Below, piece after piece: positions 40,200-49,573 of a DNA stretch of 64,000 nucleotides. The DNA is from Cryobacterium tagatosivorans (lineage in GTDB: Bacteria > Actinomycetota > Actinomycetes > Actinomycetales > Microbacteriaceae), in contig NZ_SOEZ01000076.1 in assembly GCF_004402215.1 (NCBI RefSeq), forward strand, positions 1-64,000, in the 5' to 3' direction. Position numbers and translations under genes: made by a program. Positions within the stretch are counted from its first letter, which is position 1. The number at the start of each line of letters is the position of its first letter. Under the pieces are notes generated by a model. It searched no databases. It had not been told where the DNA came from and saw only the letters and a program-made list of their open reading frames with translations.

Positions 40200-40778
40200 A
40201 TGAGCGAAAACAGCCAGGGAGAAAGCACAGACCCGAACGACGCCGCCCCCCAGCAGCCCGTTTTCCAGCTGCGGCTGGTCGTCGAGGCGGCCGACTATGA
40301 CAAGGCCGTGCGGTTCTACCGCGACGTGCTCGGCCTGCCCGAGGAGGTCTCCTTCGAGGGCGAGGACGGGGAGCTCGGGATCGTCCTCGACGCCGGCCGG
40401 GCGACGCTGGAGCTGCACAATCCGGCGCAGCGGCAGCTGGTCGACGATCTGGAGACCGACGGGCAACCGAGCGGGCACATCCGCGTGGCCTTCGAGGTGG
40501 CCGATGCGGCGGGCACAACGCGGCAACTGACGGATGCCGGAGCCGTGCTGGTCGCCGCGCCGCGCGTGACCCCGTGGCAGTCGATCAACTCGCGGATGAT
40601 CGCGCCCGCCGGGTTGCTCGTGACGCTGTTCCAGGAGCCGGGTAGCCCGGGGTCCGCTCCGGGAGCCCGTCGGATCGCGAGCCAGGCACGGGATCCCGTT
40701 GAGTTGCGAACAAAGTACCTTCACATCGCGCGGGAAGGTACTTTGTCCGCAGCTCAACGCCTCCTCGGAATCTCCTGA
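40200..40778 (+). CDS. Single-domain VOC (glyoxalase/bleomycin-resistance-like) protein
   Basis: The 192-residue protein has an N-terminal acidic leader, a VOC fold at ~20-150 (FQLRLVVEAADYDKAVRFYRDVLGLP, ATLELHNPAQRQ, HIRVAFEV) and the C-terminal strand GLLVTLFQEPG. The metal ligands resemble the glyoxalase superfamily but the substrate is unknown. From about residue 166 the reading frame runs into the family-B palindrome (PVELRTKYLH...) and ends within a family-A arm, so the last ~27 residues are repeat-encoded. The native stop was probably lost. It is flanked on both sides by family-B repeats. Confidence 0.78.
   Translation: MSENSQGESTDPNDAAPQQPVFQLRLVVEAADYDKAVRFYRDVLGLPEEVSFEGEDGELGIVLDAGRATLELHNPAQRQLVDDLETDGQPSGHIRVAFEVADAAGTTRQLTDAGAVLVAAPRVTPWQSINSRMIAPAGLLVTLFQEPGSPGSAPGARRIASQARDPVELRTKYLHIAREGTLSAAQRLLGIS
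40697..40759. repeat. Palindromic repeat, family B (copy 2)
   Basis: Arms cgttgagttgcgaacaaag...tacctt (40697-40721) and aaggta...ctttgtccgcagctcaacg (40735-40759) pair over ~25 bp with few mismatches around a 13-nt loop. This copy is translated as the C-terminus of the VOC protein. Confidence 0.8.
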
Positions 40779-40787
40779 GTTCGCCAC
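40772..40787. repeat. Single arm of the family-A repeat
   Basis: ctcctgagttcgccac matches the right arm of the elements at 24780 and 54905. No left arm is near. The stop codon of the VOC gene lies inside it. It is a truncated element joined to the family-B repeat. Confidence 0.6.
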
Positions 40788-40846
40788 AGGCAGAGGCGAG
40801 CACCGGGGCAGGCCCGGTCACCGGGCAGCCCTGATCGGGCCGGCGC

Positions 40847-41614
40847 TCAGCCGCCGGAGACGAGGTTGACGTTGCGGGAGATGGACTCCGCGGCTTCGCG
40901 CAGCAGCGGAACGGCGCGTTCGGCGAACGAGTCATCGACTCGGGACACCGGCCCGGAGACCGAGATGGCCGTCGGCGTCGGCGCATTCGGCACGGCCATC
41001 GCGAAGCATCGCACGCCGATCTCCTGCTCCCCGTCGTCGACCGCATAGCCGCGCTCCCGGATGACGTGAAGTTCCGCGATCAGGTCGTCAACGTTGCCGA
41101 TGCTCCGGCTCGTCGGCGTGGGCATCCCGGCCCGGGCGACGATGGCGCGCACGGTCTCGTCGCGCAGCTGGGCGAGGATGGCCTTGCCCACTCCCGTGTC
41201 GTGCATGTGTGCACGCCGACCGGCCTCGGTGAACATCCGCATGGAGTGCCGGGAGGCGACCTGGGCAACGTAGAGCACCATGTCGGAGTCGATGACGGCG
41301 ATGTTCGCCGTCTCCCCCAGCTGGTCGACGAGGCGGGTCAGCTCCCCGCGCGCCATCGCGCCCATCTGCTGGCTGGCCCCCTCGCCCAGGCGCACCAGGC
41401 GCGGGCCGAGGGCGTACCGCCGGTTCGCCAGCTGGCGCACGTACCCCTTCGCTGCGAGCGTGCGCAGCAGTCGGTGGATGGTGGGGCCGGGCAGGCCGGA
41501 TGCGGTCGCGAGTTCGCTGAGCATCATCTGGCCGCCGGCGTCCGTGATGAGCTCGAGGAGATCGAAGACCCGCTCAACGGACTGCACGCCGCCTGGTGCC
41601 GTGCGTTCAGCCAT
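40847..41614 (-). CDS. IclR-family repressor of the glyoxylate operon
   Basis: The 255-residue protein has an N-terminal winged HTH (QSVERVFDLLELI...MLSELATASGLPGPTIHRLLRTLAAKGYV) and a GAF-like IclR effector domain (RHSMRMFTEAGRRAHMHDTGVGKAILA, ISVSGPVSRV). By position it is the counterpart of AllR/GclR-type regulators that sense glyoxylate or allantoin products. It is divergent from hyi. The ATG at 41614 is chosen for GGAGAG four nt upstream and family alignment (MAERTAPGGVQSVERV); ATG at 41653/41647 would overlap its own -10 box. Confidence 0.88.
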   Translation of the reverse strand: MAERTAPGGVQSVERVFDLLELITDAGGQMMLSELATASGLPGPTIHRLLRTLAAKGYVRQLANRRYALGPRLVRLGEGASQQMGAMARGELTRLVDQLGETANIAVIDSDMVLYVAQVASRHSMRMFTEAGRRAHMHDTGVGKAILAQLRDETVRAIVARAGMPTPTSRSIGNVDDLIAELHVIRERGYAVDDGEQEIGVRCFAMAVPNAPTPTAISVSGPVSRVDDSFAERAVPLLREAAESISRNVNLVSGG

Positions 41615-41636
41615 GACGCTCTCCGAATCGGGTTTT

Positions 41637-41657
41637 TGGAAATTCATCTCCATTATA
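41637..41657 (-). promoter_or_regulatory. IclR-gene promoter with overlapping palindrome
   Basis: TATAAT on the minus strand (41657-41652) is the strongest -10 box in the window. tggaaat-tc-atctcca (41637-41652), an imperfect 7-2-7 palindrome of the IclR type (tggaaat...atttcca), runs into it, so self-repression is likely. Confidence 0.6.
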
Positions 41658-41684
41658 CGAAAACGTTGCCCGATCCGATCAAGG

Positions 41685-41714
41685 TTGACGCGGGGGCCTC
41701 GTCGTCCCTACTAT
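41685..41714 (+). promoter_or_regulatory. Promoter of the glyoxylate operon
   Basis: TTGACG (41685-41690), an 18-nt spacer, and TACTAT (41709-41714) fit the housekeeping sigma consensus. The expected start near 41721 gives a ~58-nt leader to hyi. Confidence 0.6.
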
Positions 41715-41734
41715 TTCATAAGACAGAAGATAAC

Positions 41735-41749
41735 TTCCATAATGTGGAA
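41735..41749. promoter_or_regulatory. IclR-type operator downstream of the hyi start site
   Basis: ttcca-taatg-tggaa is a perfect 5-5-5 palindrome with the TTCCA...TGGAA half-sites known for AllR/IclR proteins. A repressor here, ~15 bp into the transcript, would roadblock the operon. Confidence 0.65.
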
Positions 41750-41778
41750 TATCTGAAGATCGCAACCGAAGGACGTCC

Positions 41779-42642
41779 ATGCCGTACACCGTGAACTGCT
41801 CGATCCTCCTGACGGAGCTGCCCCTGCTGCAGCGCCCGGCCGCCGCCAAAGCCGCCGGCTTCGACGCCGTCGAATTCTGGTGGCCGTTCCCCACGTCCGT
41901 GCCGACGGACGCCGAGGTCGACGCGTTCGAGAACGCGATCACGGATGCCGGCGTGCAGCTGAGCGGACTGAACTTCGCCGCCGGGGACATGCCGGCCGGC
42001 GACCGCGGCCTCGTGTCCTGGCCGGCCCGGTCCGACGAGTTCCGCGACAACCTCGCGGTCGCCGCCGGCATCGGCGGGCGCCTCGGCTGCCGCGCCTTCA
42101 ACGCCCTGTACGGCAACCGGGTCGACGGCGTCACCCCCGAGGAGCAGGACGAACTCGCCCTCGAAAACCTCTCCCTGGCCGCCAAGGCCGTGGCCCCGAT
42201 CGGCGGCATCGTGCTGCTCGAGCCGGTCAGCGGCGCACCCCGCTACCCGCTGCTCACGGCCGACGACGTGCTGGGCGTGATCAAGACCGTCGCCGCCCGC
42301 CACGGCGACACGAACATCAGGCTGCTGGCCGATTTCTACCACCTGGCCGTCAACGGCGACGACGTCGACGCCGTCATCGAGATGTACGCCCGCCAGTTCG
42401 GCCACATCCAGATCGCGGATGCCCCCGGCCGCGGGGAACCCGGAACGGGCACCCTGCCGATCGACGCCTGGCTCGAGCGGAGCCGCGAGCTCGGCTACGA
42501 GGGCTACGTGGGCCTTGAATACAAGACTGCGGCCGAGCATCCGTTCGCCTGGCTGGCCAGCGCCCAGCCGTCCGGCAGCGCACGGGCCGGCACCGCCCCG
42601 ACCAACGCCGCACCCACCAACACCGAGGAGTTCACCAAATGA
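41779..42642 (+). CDS. hyi: Hydroxypyruvate isomerase
   Basis: The 287-residue TIM-barrel protein matches the Hyi family: YTVNCSILLTELPLLQRPAAAKAAGFDAVEFWWPF at the start, GRLGCRAFNALYGNR, LLEPVSG (glutamate ligand), ADFYHLAVNGDD, GHIQIADAPGRGEPGTG and EYKTAAE. Hyi interconverts hydroxypyruvate and tartronate semialdehyde. A ~30-residue Ala/Thr/Pro-rich tail after the barrel is unusual. It is the first gene of the operon, with GAAGGA before the ATG. Its stop overlaps the next start (ATGA). Confidence 0.92.
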   Translation: MPYTVNCSILLTELPLLQRPAAAKAAGFDAVEFWWPFPTSVPTDAEVDAFENAITDAGVQLSGLNFAAGDMPAGDRGLVSWPARSDEFRDNLAVAAGIGGRLGCRAFNALYGNRVDGVTPEEQDELALENLSLAAKAVAPIGGIVLLEPVSGAPRYPLLTADDVLGVIKTVAARHGDTNIRLLADFYHLAVNGDDVDAVIEMYARQFGHIQIADAPGRGEPGTGTLPIDAWLERSRELGYEGYVGLEYKTAAEHPFAWLASAQPSGSARAGTAPTNAAPTNTEEFTK

Positions 42643-43523
42643 GCACCGTTGCCGTCATCGGCCTGGGCATCATGGGCCTGCCCATGGCCACCAACCTCTG
42701 CAAGGCCGGCCACGACGTGATCGGCTTCAACCGCAGCCAGGGCCGGATCGACCGGCTCGTGGCCAACGGCGGCCGCGGCGCGACGAGCGTCGCCGACGCC
42801 GTCCGGGACGCCGACGTGATCATCACCATGCTGCCCGACTCCCCCGACGTCGAGAGCGTCGCCGGCGGCGAGGACGGCCTGATCGCCAACGCGAAGTCCG
42901 GCGCCATCTGGGTCGACGCCAGCACGATCCGCCCGGATGTCGCCATCCGCCTCGCCCAGGCGGCGAGCGCCCGCGGAATCCGCCCGGTCGACGCGCCCGT
43001 CTCCGGCGGGGAGCAGGGCGCCATCGAAGCCGCCCTCTCGATCATGGTCGGCGGTGAGGCCGCCGATGTCGAGGCCGCCCGGCCGGTGCTCGAGGCGGTC
43101 GGGAGCACCATCGTGCACGTGGGACCGTCCGGCTCCGGCCAGACCGTCAAGGCCGCGAACCAGCTGATCGTCGCCGGCACCATCCAGCTCGTCGCCGAGG
43201 CGCTCGTCTTCCTCGAGGCGCACGAGGTCGACACCGAATCGGCCATCAGGGTGCTCGCCGGCGGACTGGCCGGCAACCGCATCCTCGACCGGAAGGCCGC
43301 CGCGATGGCCGCCCGCACGTTCGAGCCGGGTTTCCGCGTCGACCTGCACCACAAGGACCTCGGCATCGTCACCGCCGCCGCCCGCGAGGCCGGCGTCGCG
43401 ATCCCGCTCGGCGCCATGACCGCCCAGCTGATGGGGGCGCTCCGCGCGCAGGGCCACGGCTCGCTGGACCACTCGGCGCTCCTGCTGCTCGTCGAGCAGC
43501 TGTCCGGCCGCTCGCGCGACTGA
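42639..43523 (+). CDS. glxR: 2-hydroxy-3-oxopropionate (tartronate semialdehyde) reductase
   Basis: The 294-residue beta-hydroxyacid dehydrogenase has the Rossmann motif [13 protein letters not shown] (7-19), [11 protein letters not shown] (substrate signature), [14 protein letters not shown] with the catalytic lysine, and KDLGIV near the C-terminus. It reduces tartronate semialdehyde to D-glycerate with NAD(P)H. It is translationally coupled to hyi by a 4-nt overlap, and its substrate is the product of the downstream gcl enzyme. Confidence 0.92.
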   Translation: MSTVAVIGLGIMGLPMATNLCKAGHDVIGFNRSQGRIDRLVANGGRGATSVADAVRDADVIITMLPDSPDVESVAGGEDGLIANAKSGAIWVDASTIRPDVAIRLAQAASARGIRPVDAPVSGGEQGAIEAALSIMVGGEAADVEAARPVLEAVGSTIVHVGPSGSGQTVKAANQLIVAGTIQLVAEALVFLEAHEVDTESAIRVLAGGLAGNRILDRKAAAMAARTFEPGFRVDLHHKDLGIVTAAAREAGVAIPLGAMTAQLMGALRAQGHGSLDHSALLLLVEQLSGRSRD

Positions 43524-43617
43524 CCCACGGCGCCAGCCGCCTCCGCCAGCGCTAGCCGCCACCGCCAGGCAGCACCGCCATCCCGCACGTCCAGGAACCG
43601 GAACCACAAGGAGAATC

Positions 43618-45405
<1,788 letters not shown>

Positions 45406-45407
45406 TC

Positions 45408-46541
45408 GTGCGGATCGTGCTCGCTCCGGACAAGTTCAAGGGCTCGCTGGGCGCCCCCGACGTCGCCGCCTTCCTCGAGGCCGGCCTGCACTCGGTCGAC
45501 CCGGACCTCGTCGTCGACCGGGTGCCGGTGGCCGACGGCGGCGAGGGAACCCTCGACGCGGCCGTCGGCTCCGGGTTCACCCGCCAGGTCGCCACCGTGA
45601 CCGGGCCGACCGGCCTGCCGCTGCAGGCGGCCTACGCCGTACGGGGCCGGGAGGCCGTGATCGAGCTGGCCACGGCATCCGGGCTCGCCGCGCTGCCGGG
45701 CGGCGTGACGGATGCCCTCCGTGCGACGAGCCGCGGCACCGGCGAACTCATCGCCGCCGCCCTGGCCCGAGGCTGCACGCATATCATCGTCGGCATCGGC
45801 GGCAGCGCCGGCACCGACGGCGGGGCCGGCCTGCTCTCCGGCCTGGGCGCCGGGATGCTCGGCGACACCGGGACCGTCCTCCCCGACGGCGGCGGCTCCC
45901 TTACGGGACTGGCGAAGGTCGACCTGACCGGCCTCGACCCGCGGCTCGCCGCCGCCCGGATCACGCTCGCCAGCGACGTGGACAATCCCCTCCTCGGCCC
46001 GACCGGTGCCGCCGCCGTCTTCGCACCCCAGAAAGGCGCCGGGCCCGGCGAGGTCGAGCTGCTCGAGTCGGCGCTGCGGAACTTCGCGCGGGTCCTGGCC
46101 GCCGAAATCGGCGCGGTCGCCCTGACCGCCACCGAGGCGCCCGGCTCCGGGGCCGCCGGCGGGGTCGGCTACGCCGTGCTGGCCGTGCTCGGCGGGGAAC
46201 GCCGCGCGGGCATCGACGTCGTGCTCGAGTTCTCCGGCCTGCACACGCGCGTGGACGGGGCGGACCTGGTGATCACGGGAGAAGGATGCCTCGACCACCA
46301 GAGCCTCGGCGGCAAGGCCCCCGTGGGTGTGGCCCGGGCCGCGGCCCGGGCCGGCGTTCCCACGATCGCCGTCTGCGGCCAGACCACGCTCACGCCGGAC
46401 CAACTCAGCGACGCGGGCTTCGACCAGACCTATGCGCTGACCGACCTGGAACCGGACACCGCCAGGTGCATGAGCGAGCCCGGCGCCCTGCTCACGCGCA
46501 TCGGGGCGCTCATCGCCACGAGACTGGGCTACGACGGCTAG
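45408..46541 (+). CDS. glxK: Glycerate kinase (GlxK/GarK type)
   Basis: The 377-residue protein starts with GTG and begins RIVLAPDKFKGSLGAPDVA, the family signature. DRVPVADGGEGTLDA, IIVGIGGSAGTDGGAGLLSGLG, DVDNPLLGPTGAAAVFAPQKGA and ITGEGCLDHQSLGGKAPVGVA complete the type-1 kinase motifs. It phosphorylates D-glycerate, normally at C2 in this class, feeding 2-phosphoglycerate into glycolysis. It is coupled to gcl by a 2-nt gap. Confidence 0.92.
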   Translation: MRIVLAPDKFKGSLGAPDVAAFLEAGLHSVDPDLVVDRVPVADGGEGTLDAAVGSGFTRQVATVTGPTGLPLQAAYAVRGREAVIELATASGLAALPGGVTDALRATSRGTGELIAAALARGCTHIIVGIGGSAGTDGGAGLLSGLGAGMLGDTGTVLPDGGGSLTGLAKVDLTGLDPRLAAARITLASDVDNPLLGPTGAAAVFAPQKGAGPGEVELLESALRNFARVLAAEIGAVALTATEAPGSGAAGGVGYAVLAVLGGERRAGIDVVLEFSGLHTRVDGADLVITGEGCLDHQSLGGKAPVGVARAAARAGVPTIAVCGQTTLTPDQLSDAGFDQTYALTDLEPDTARCMSEPGALLTRIGALIATRLGYDG

Positions 46542-46584
46542 CTCGCCGCCACCACAACTTTTCGCTCGAAACAAGGGAGTTTCC

Positions 46585-49521
46585 GTGACTACTACACCTG
46601 ATCTGCTGGGCAGCGCGCTGCCGCACGGCGCAGCGCCGGATGGCGCGCGCGGCGCCGACACGCTCGGTGCCGACGTGCTCGGCGACGACGTGCTCGCCTC
46701 GCTCCACGCGGCCGTGGCCGATCCCGCCCGGGTGAAGACCCGCGCCCTCGACCGCCACGCCAACGCCCACGACGCCTCGCACTTCCTCCTGGTCCCCCGC
46801 GCGGTCGTGGTCGCCCGCGACGCCGGCGAGGTGGGCCGGCTGCTGCAGGCAAGCGCGGCCCAGGGCATCCCGCTCACCTTCCGCTCCGGCGGCACCAGCC
46901 TGAGCGGCCAGGCGATCTCCGACGGGGTGCTGGTGGACGTCCGCCGCCACTTCAAGCAGATCGAGGTGCTCGACGGCGGCGACCGCGTGCGGGTGCAGCC
47001 CGGCGTCATCGTACGGGCGCTCAACGCCCGGCTGGCGAAGTACGGCCGCAAGTTCGGCCCCGACCCGGCCAGCGAATCCGCCGCCACCATCGGCGGCGTC
47101 GTGGCCAACAACTCCTCCGGCATGGCCTGCGGCACGGTGGACAACGCCTACCAGACCCTCGAATCGGTGACCGTCGTGCTGCCGAGCGGCACCGTCGTCG
47201 ACACCGGGGCGGCGGATGCCGACGAGCGGCTGCGCGAGCGGGAGCCGGACCTCTACGACGGGCTGCTACGGCTCGCGAAGCGAACCCGCGAGAACCCGGC
47301 ATCCGTCGCCACCATCAGGCAGCAGTACTCGATGAAGAACACGATGGGCTACGGGGTGAACTCCCTGCTGGACTACGAGCGGCCGGCGGACATCCTGGCG
47401 CACCTGATCGTGGGCAGCGAGGGGACCCTGGGGTTCGTGGCCGAGGCGGTCTTCCGCACGGTGCCGCGACTGCCGCACGTGACGACCGCCCTGCTGATCT
47501 TCCCCGGCCTGGAGCCGGCCACCGCCGCGCTGCCGGCGCTGGTGGCGACCGGCGCGGCGACCCTCGAGCTGATGGACGCGCTCTCGCTCAAGGTGGGGCA
47601 GGAGATGCCCGGCACGCCCGACATCGTGCGCGACCTCGTCGTCGAGGAGCACGCCGCGCTCCTGGTGGAGTACCACGCCGAATCGCCCGAACGCCTCGCC
47701 GAACTGCTGCGGACCGGGCTCGAGGTCGTGGACGGCCTGGGGCTCACCCTGCCGGCCGACTTCACGACGGACGCCGCGATTCGCGGCCAGCTCTGGCACC
47801 TGCGCAAGGGGATCATCCCGGCGGTGGGCGGCACGCGTCCGCAGGGCACGAACGCGCTGCTCGAGGACATCGCCGTGCCGGTGCCGGCGCTGGCGCGCAC
47901 CTGCGTGGCACTCATGAGCCTCTTCGACAAGTACGAGTACCAGAACGGCATGATCTTCGGCCATGCCAAAGACGGCAACGTGCACTTCATGCTCATCGAC
48001 GACTTCGCCAGCCCCGCGGGCACGGCCCGCTTCAGCGCGTTCACCGAGGACCTCGTCGAGCTGGTGCTGCGCGAGGGCGGCTCGCTCAAGGCCGAGCACG
48101 GCACCGGCCGGGTGATGGCGCCGTATGTGCGCCCGCAGTTCGGCGACGAACTCTACGACGTGATGTGCCGGATCAAGCTGCTCTTCGACCCGACCGGCAT
48201 GCTCAACCCCGGCGTGCTCATCAACCCCGACCCCGAGGCGCACCTGAAGGACCTCAAGGCGGTGCCCGCGGTGGCCGCCGAAGTCGACCGCTGCACCGAG
48301 TGCGGCTGGTGCGAGCCGGTCTGCCCGAGCCGGGACCTGACGCTGACCCCGCGGCAGCGGATCGTCAGCCTGCGCGCCATCGAACAGGCCCGGCAGGACG
48401 GAAACCTCGCCCTCGTCGCCGAGATGGAGAAGGACTACGAGTACGACGCCGTGCAGACCTGCGCCGTCGACGGCATGTGCCAGACCGCCTGCCCGGTGAA
48501 CATCAACACCGGCAGCCTGGTCAAGAGGCTCCGCGAAGACGCCGCCGGCCCGGTAGACAAGGGCATCTGGAACGTCGCGGCGAAGAGCTGGGGCGCTGTC
48601 ACGAGCGGCGCGGGCCTGGCGCTGAGCGTGGTGAAGCATGTGCCGGCCGGGGTGCTCGCCGGGCCGAACAAGCTGGCGCGCAAGGTGCTGGGCGCGGATG
48701 CCGTGCCGTTGTACTCCGCGGAGCTCCCCGGCGGCGGCGGCAAACGCAGGCGCCCGGCCCCGGCCGGCGCGGCGCAGGCCGTGTACTTCCCCGCCTGCGT
48801 GCAGACGATGTTCGGCCCGGCGGGTGATGCCACCCCCGGGGTGCAGCTCAGCTTCGAGCAGCTCTGCGAGCGGGCCGGGATCACCCTGCTGGTGCCGCCG
48901 ACCATCGACTCGCTCTGCTGCGGCACGCCCTGGTCGTCCAAGGGCCTGGTCGACGGGCAGGCCTCCATGCGGCGCAAGACCCTGGCCGCGCTGCACGCCG
49001 CGACCAACGACGGCGAGCTGACCATCATCTGCGACGCCTCCTCCTGCACCGAAGGGCTGCGGCAGACCATCGAGAGCGACCCGAGTGTCAACCGCCTGCG
49101 GGTCGTGGACGCGGTCGAGTTCGCGGCCACGAGCATCCTTCCGCAGTTGCCCGAGTACGAGAAGATCGAGTCGCTCGCGCTGCACCCGACCTGTTCCTCG
49201 ACCCGGATGGGCATCAATGCGGCCCTGGACACCCTCGCCTCGGGCGTGGCCGTGAAGGTTCAGGTGCCGGAGAACTGGGGATGCTGCGGCTTCGCCGGCG
49301 ACCGCGGCCTGCTGCACCCCGAACTCACCGAATCCGCCACCCGGGCGCAGGCGGCCGACGTCGTCGCCATGGGCGCCGCGGCGTTCGCCTCCTGCAACCG
49401 CACCTGCGAGCTCGGGATGACCCGGGCCACCGGCAAGGACTACCGCCACGTGCTCGAACTGCTCGAGGAGGTGACCCGGCCCTCGCCCTCGCCAGAAAAG
49501 GCGGACCCCTCGAGTCACTAA
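46585..49521 (+). CDS. FAD/Fe-S oxidase, GlcD-GlcF fusion (glycolate or D-lactate oxidation)
   Basis: The 978-residue protein joins a GlcD-like FAD oxidase and a GlcF-like ferredoxin/cysteine-rich half. The N-terminal part shows PLTFRSGGTSLSGQA, SAATIGGVVANNSSGMACG, VGSEGTLGFVAEAV and GHAKDGNVHF. Two [4Fe-4S] motifs follow, CTECGWCEPVCP and CAVDGMCQTACP. Then come CCG elements, CCGTPWSSKG and WGCCGFAGDRG. Such fused Dld-type enzymes oxidise D-lactate or glycolate and pass electrons to quinone. The setting in a glyoxylate operon favours glycolate to glyoxylate; the permease is compatible with both. It starts at GTG after AAGGGAG. Confidence 0.88.
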   Translation: MTTTPDLLGSALPHGAAPDGARGADTLGADVLGDDVLASLHAAVADPARVKTRALDRHANAHDASHFLLVPRAVVVARDAGEVGRLLQASAAQGIPLTFRSGGTSLSGQAISDGVLVDVRRHFKQIEVLDGGDRVRVQPGVIVRALNARLAKYGRKFGPDPASESAATIGGVVANNSSGMACGTVDNAYQTLESVTVVLPSGTVVDTGAADADERLREREPDLYDGLLRLAKRTRENPASVATIRQQYSMKNTMGYGVNSLLDYERPADILAHLIVGSEGTLGFVAEAVFRTVPRLPHVTTALLIFPGLEPATAALPALVATGAATLELMDALSLKVGQEMPGTPDIVRDLVVEEHAALLVEYHAESPERLAELLRTGLEVVDGLGLTLPADFTTDAAIRGQLWHLRKGIIPAVGGTRPQGTNALLEDIAVPVPALARTCVALMSLFDKYEYQNGMIFGHAKDGNVHFMLIDDFASPAGTARFSAFTEDLVELVLREGGSLKAEHGTGRVMAPYVRPQFGDELYDVMCRIKLLFDPTGMLNPGVLINPDPEAHLKDLKAVPAVAAEVDRCTECGWCEPVCPSRDLTLTPRQRIVSLRAIEQARQDGNLALVAEMEKDYEYDAVQTCAVDGMCQTACPVNINTGSLVKRLREDAAGPVDKGIWNVAAKSWGAVTSGAGLALSVVKHVPAGVLAGPNKLARKVLGADAVPLYSAELPGGGGKRRRPAPAGAAQAVYFPACVQTMFGPAGDATPGVQLSFEQLCERAGITLLVPPTIDSLCCGTPWSSKGLVDGQASMRRKTLAALHAATNDGELTIICDASSCTEGLRQTIESDPSVNRLRVVDAVEFAATSILPQLPEYEKIESLALHPTCSSTRMGINAALDTLASGVAVKVQVPENWGCCGFAGDRGLLHPELTESATRAQAADVVAMGAAAFASCNRTCELGMTRATGKDYRHVLELLEEVTRPSPSPEKADPSSH

Positions 49522-49573
49522 GCGCGCGCACCACGTCTTTCGTTCGACAACATTCCAAAACAAAGGAGTTTTT

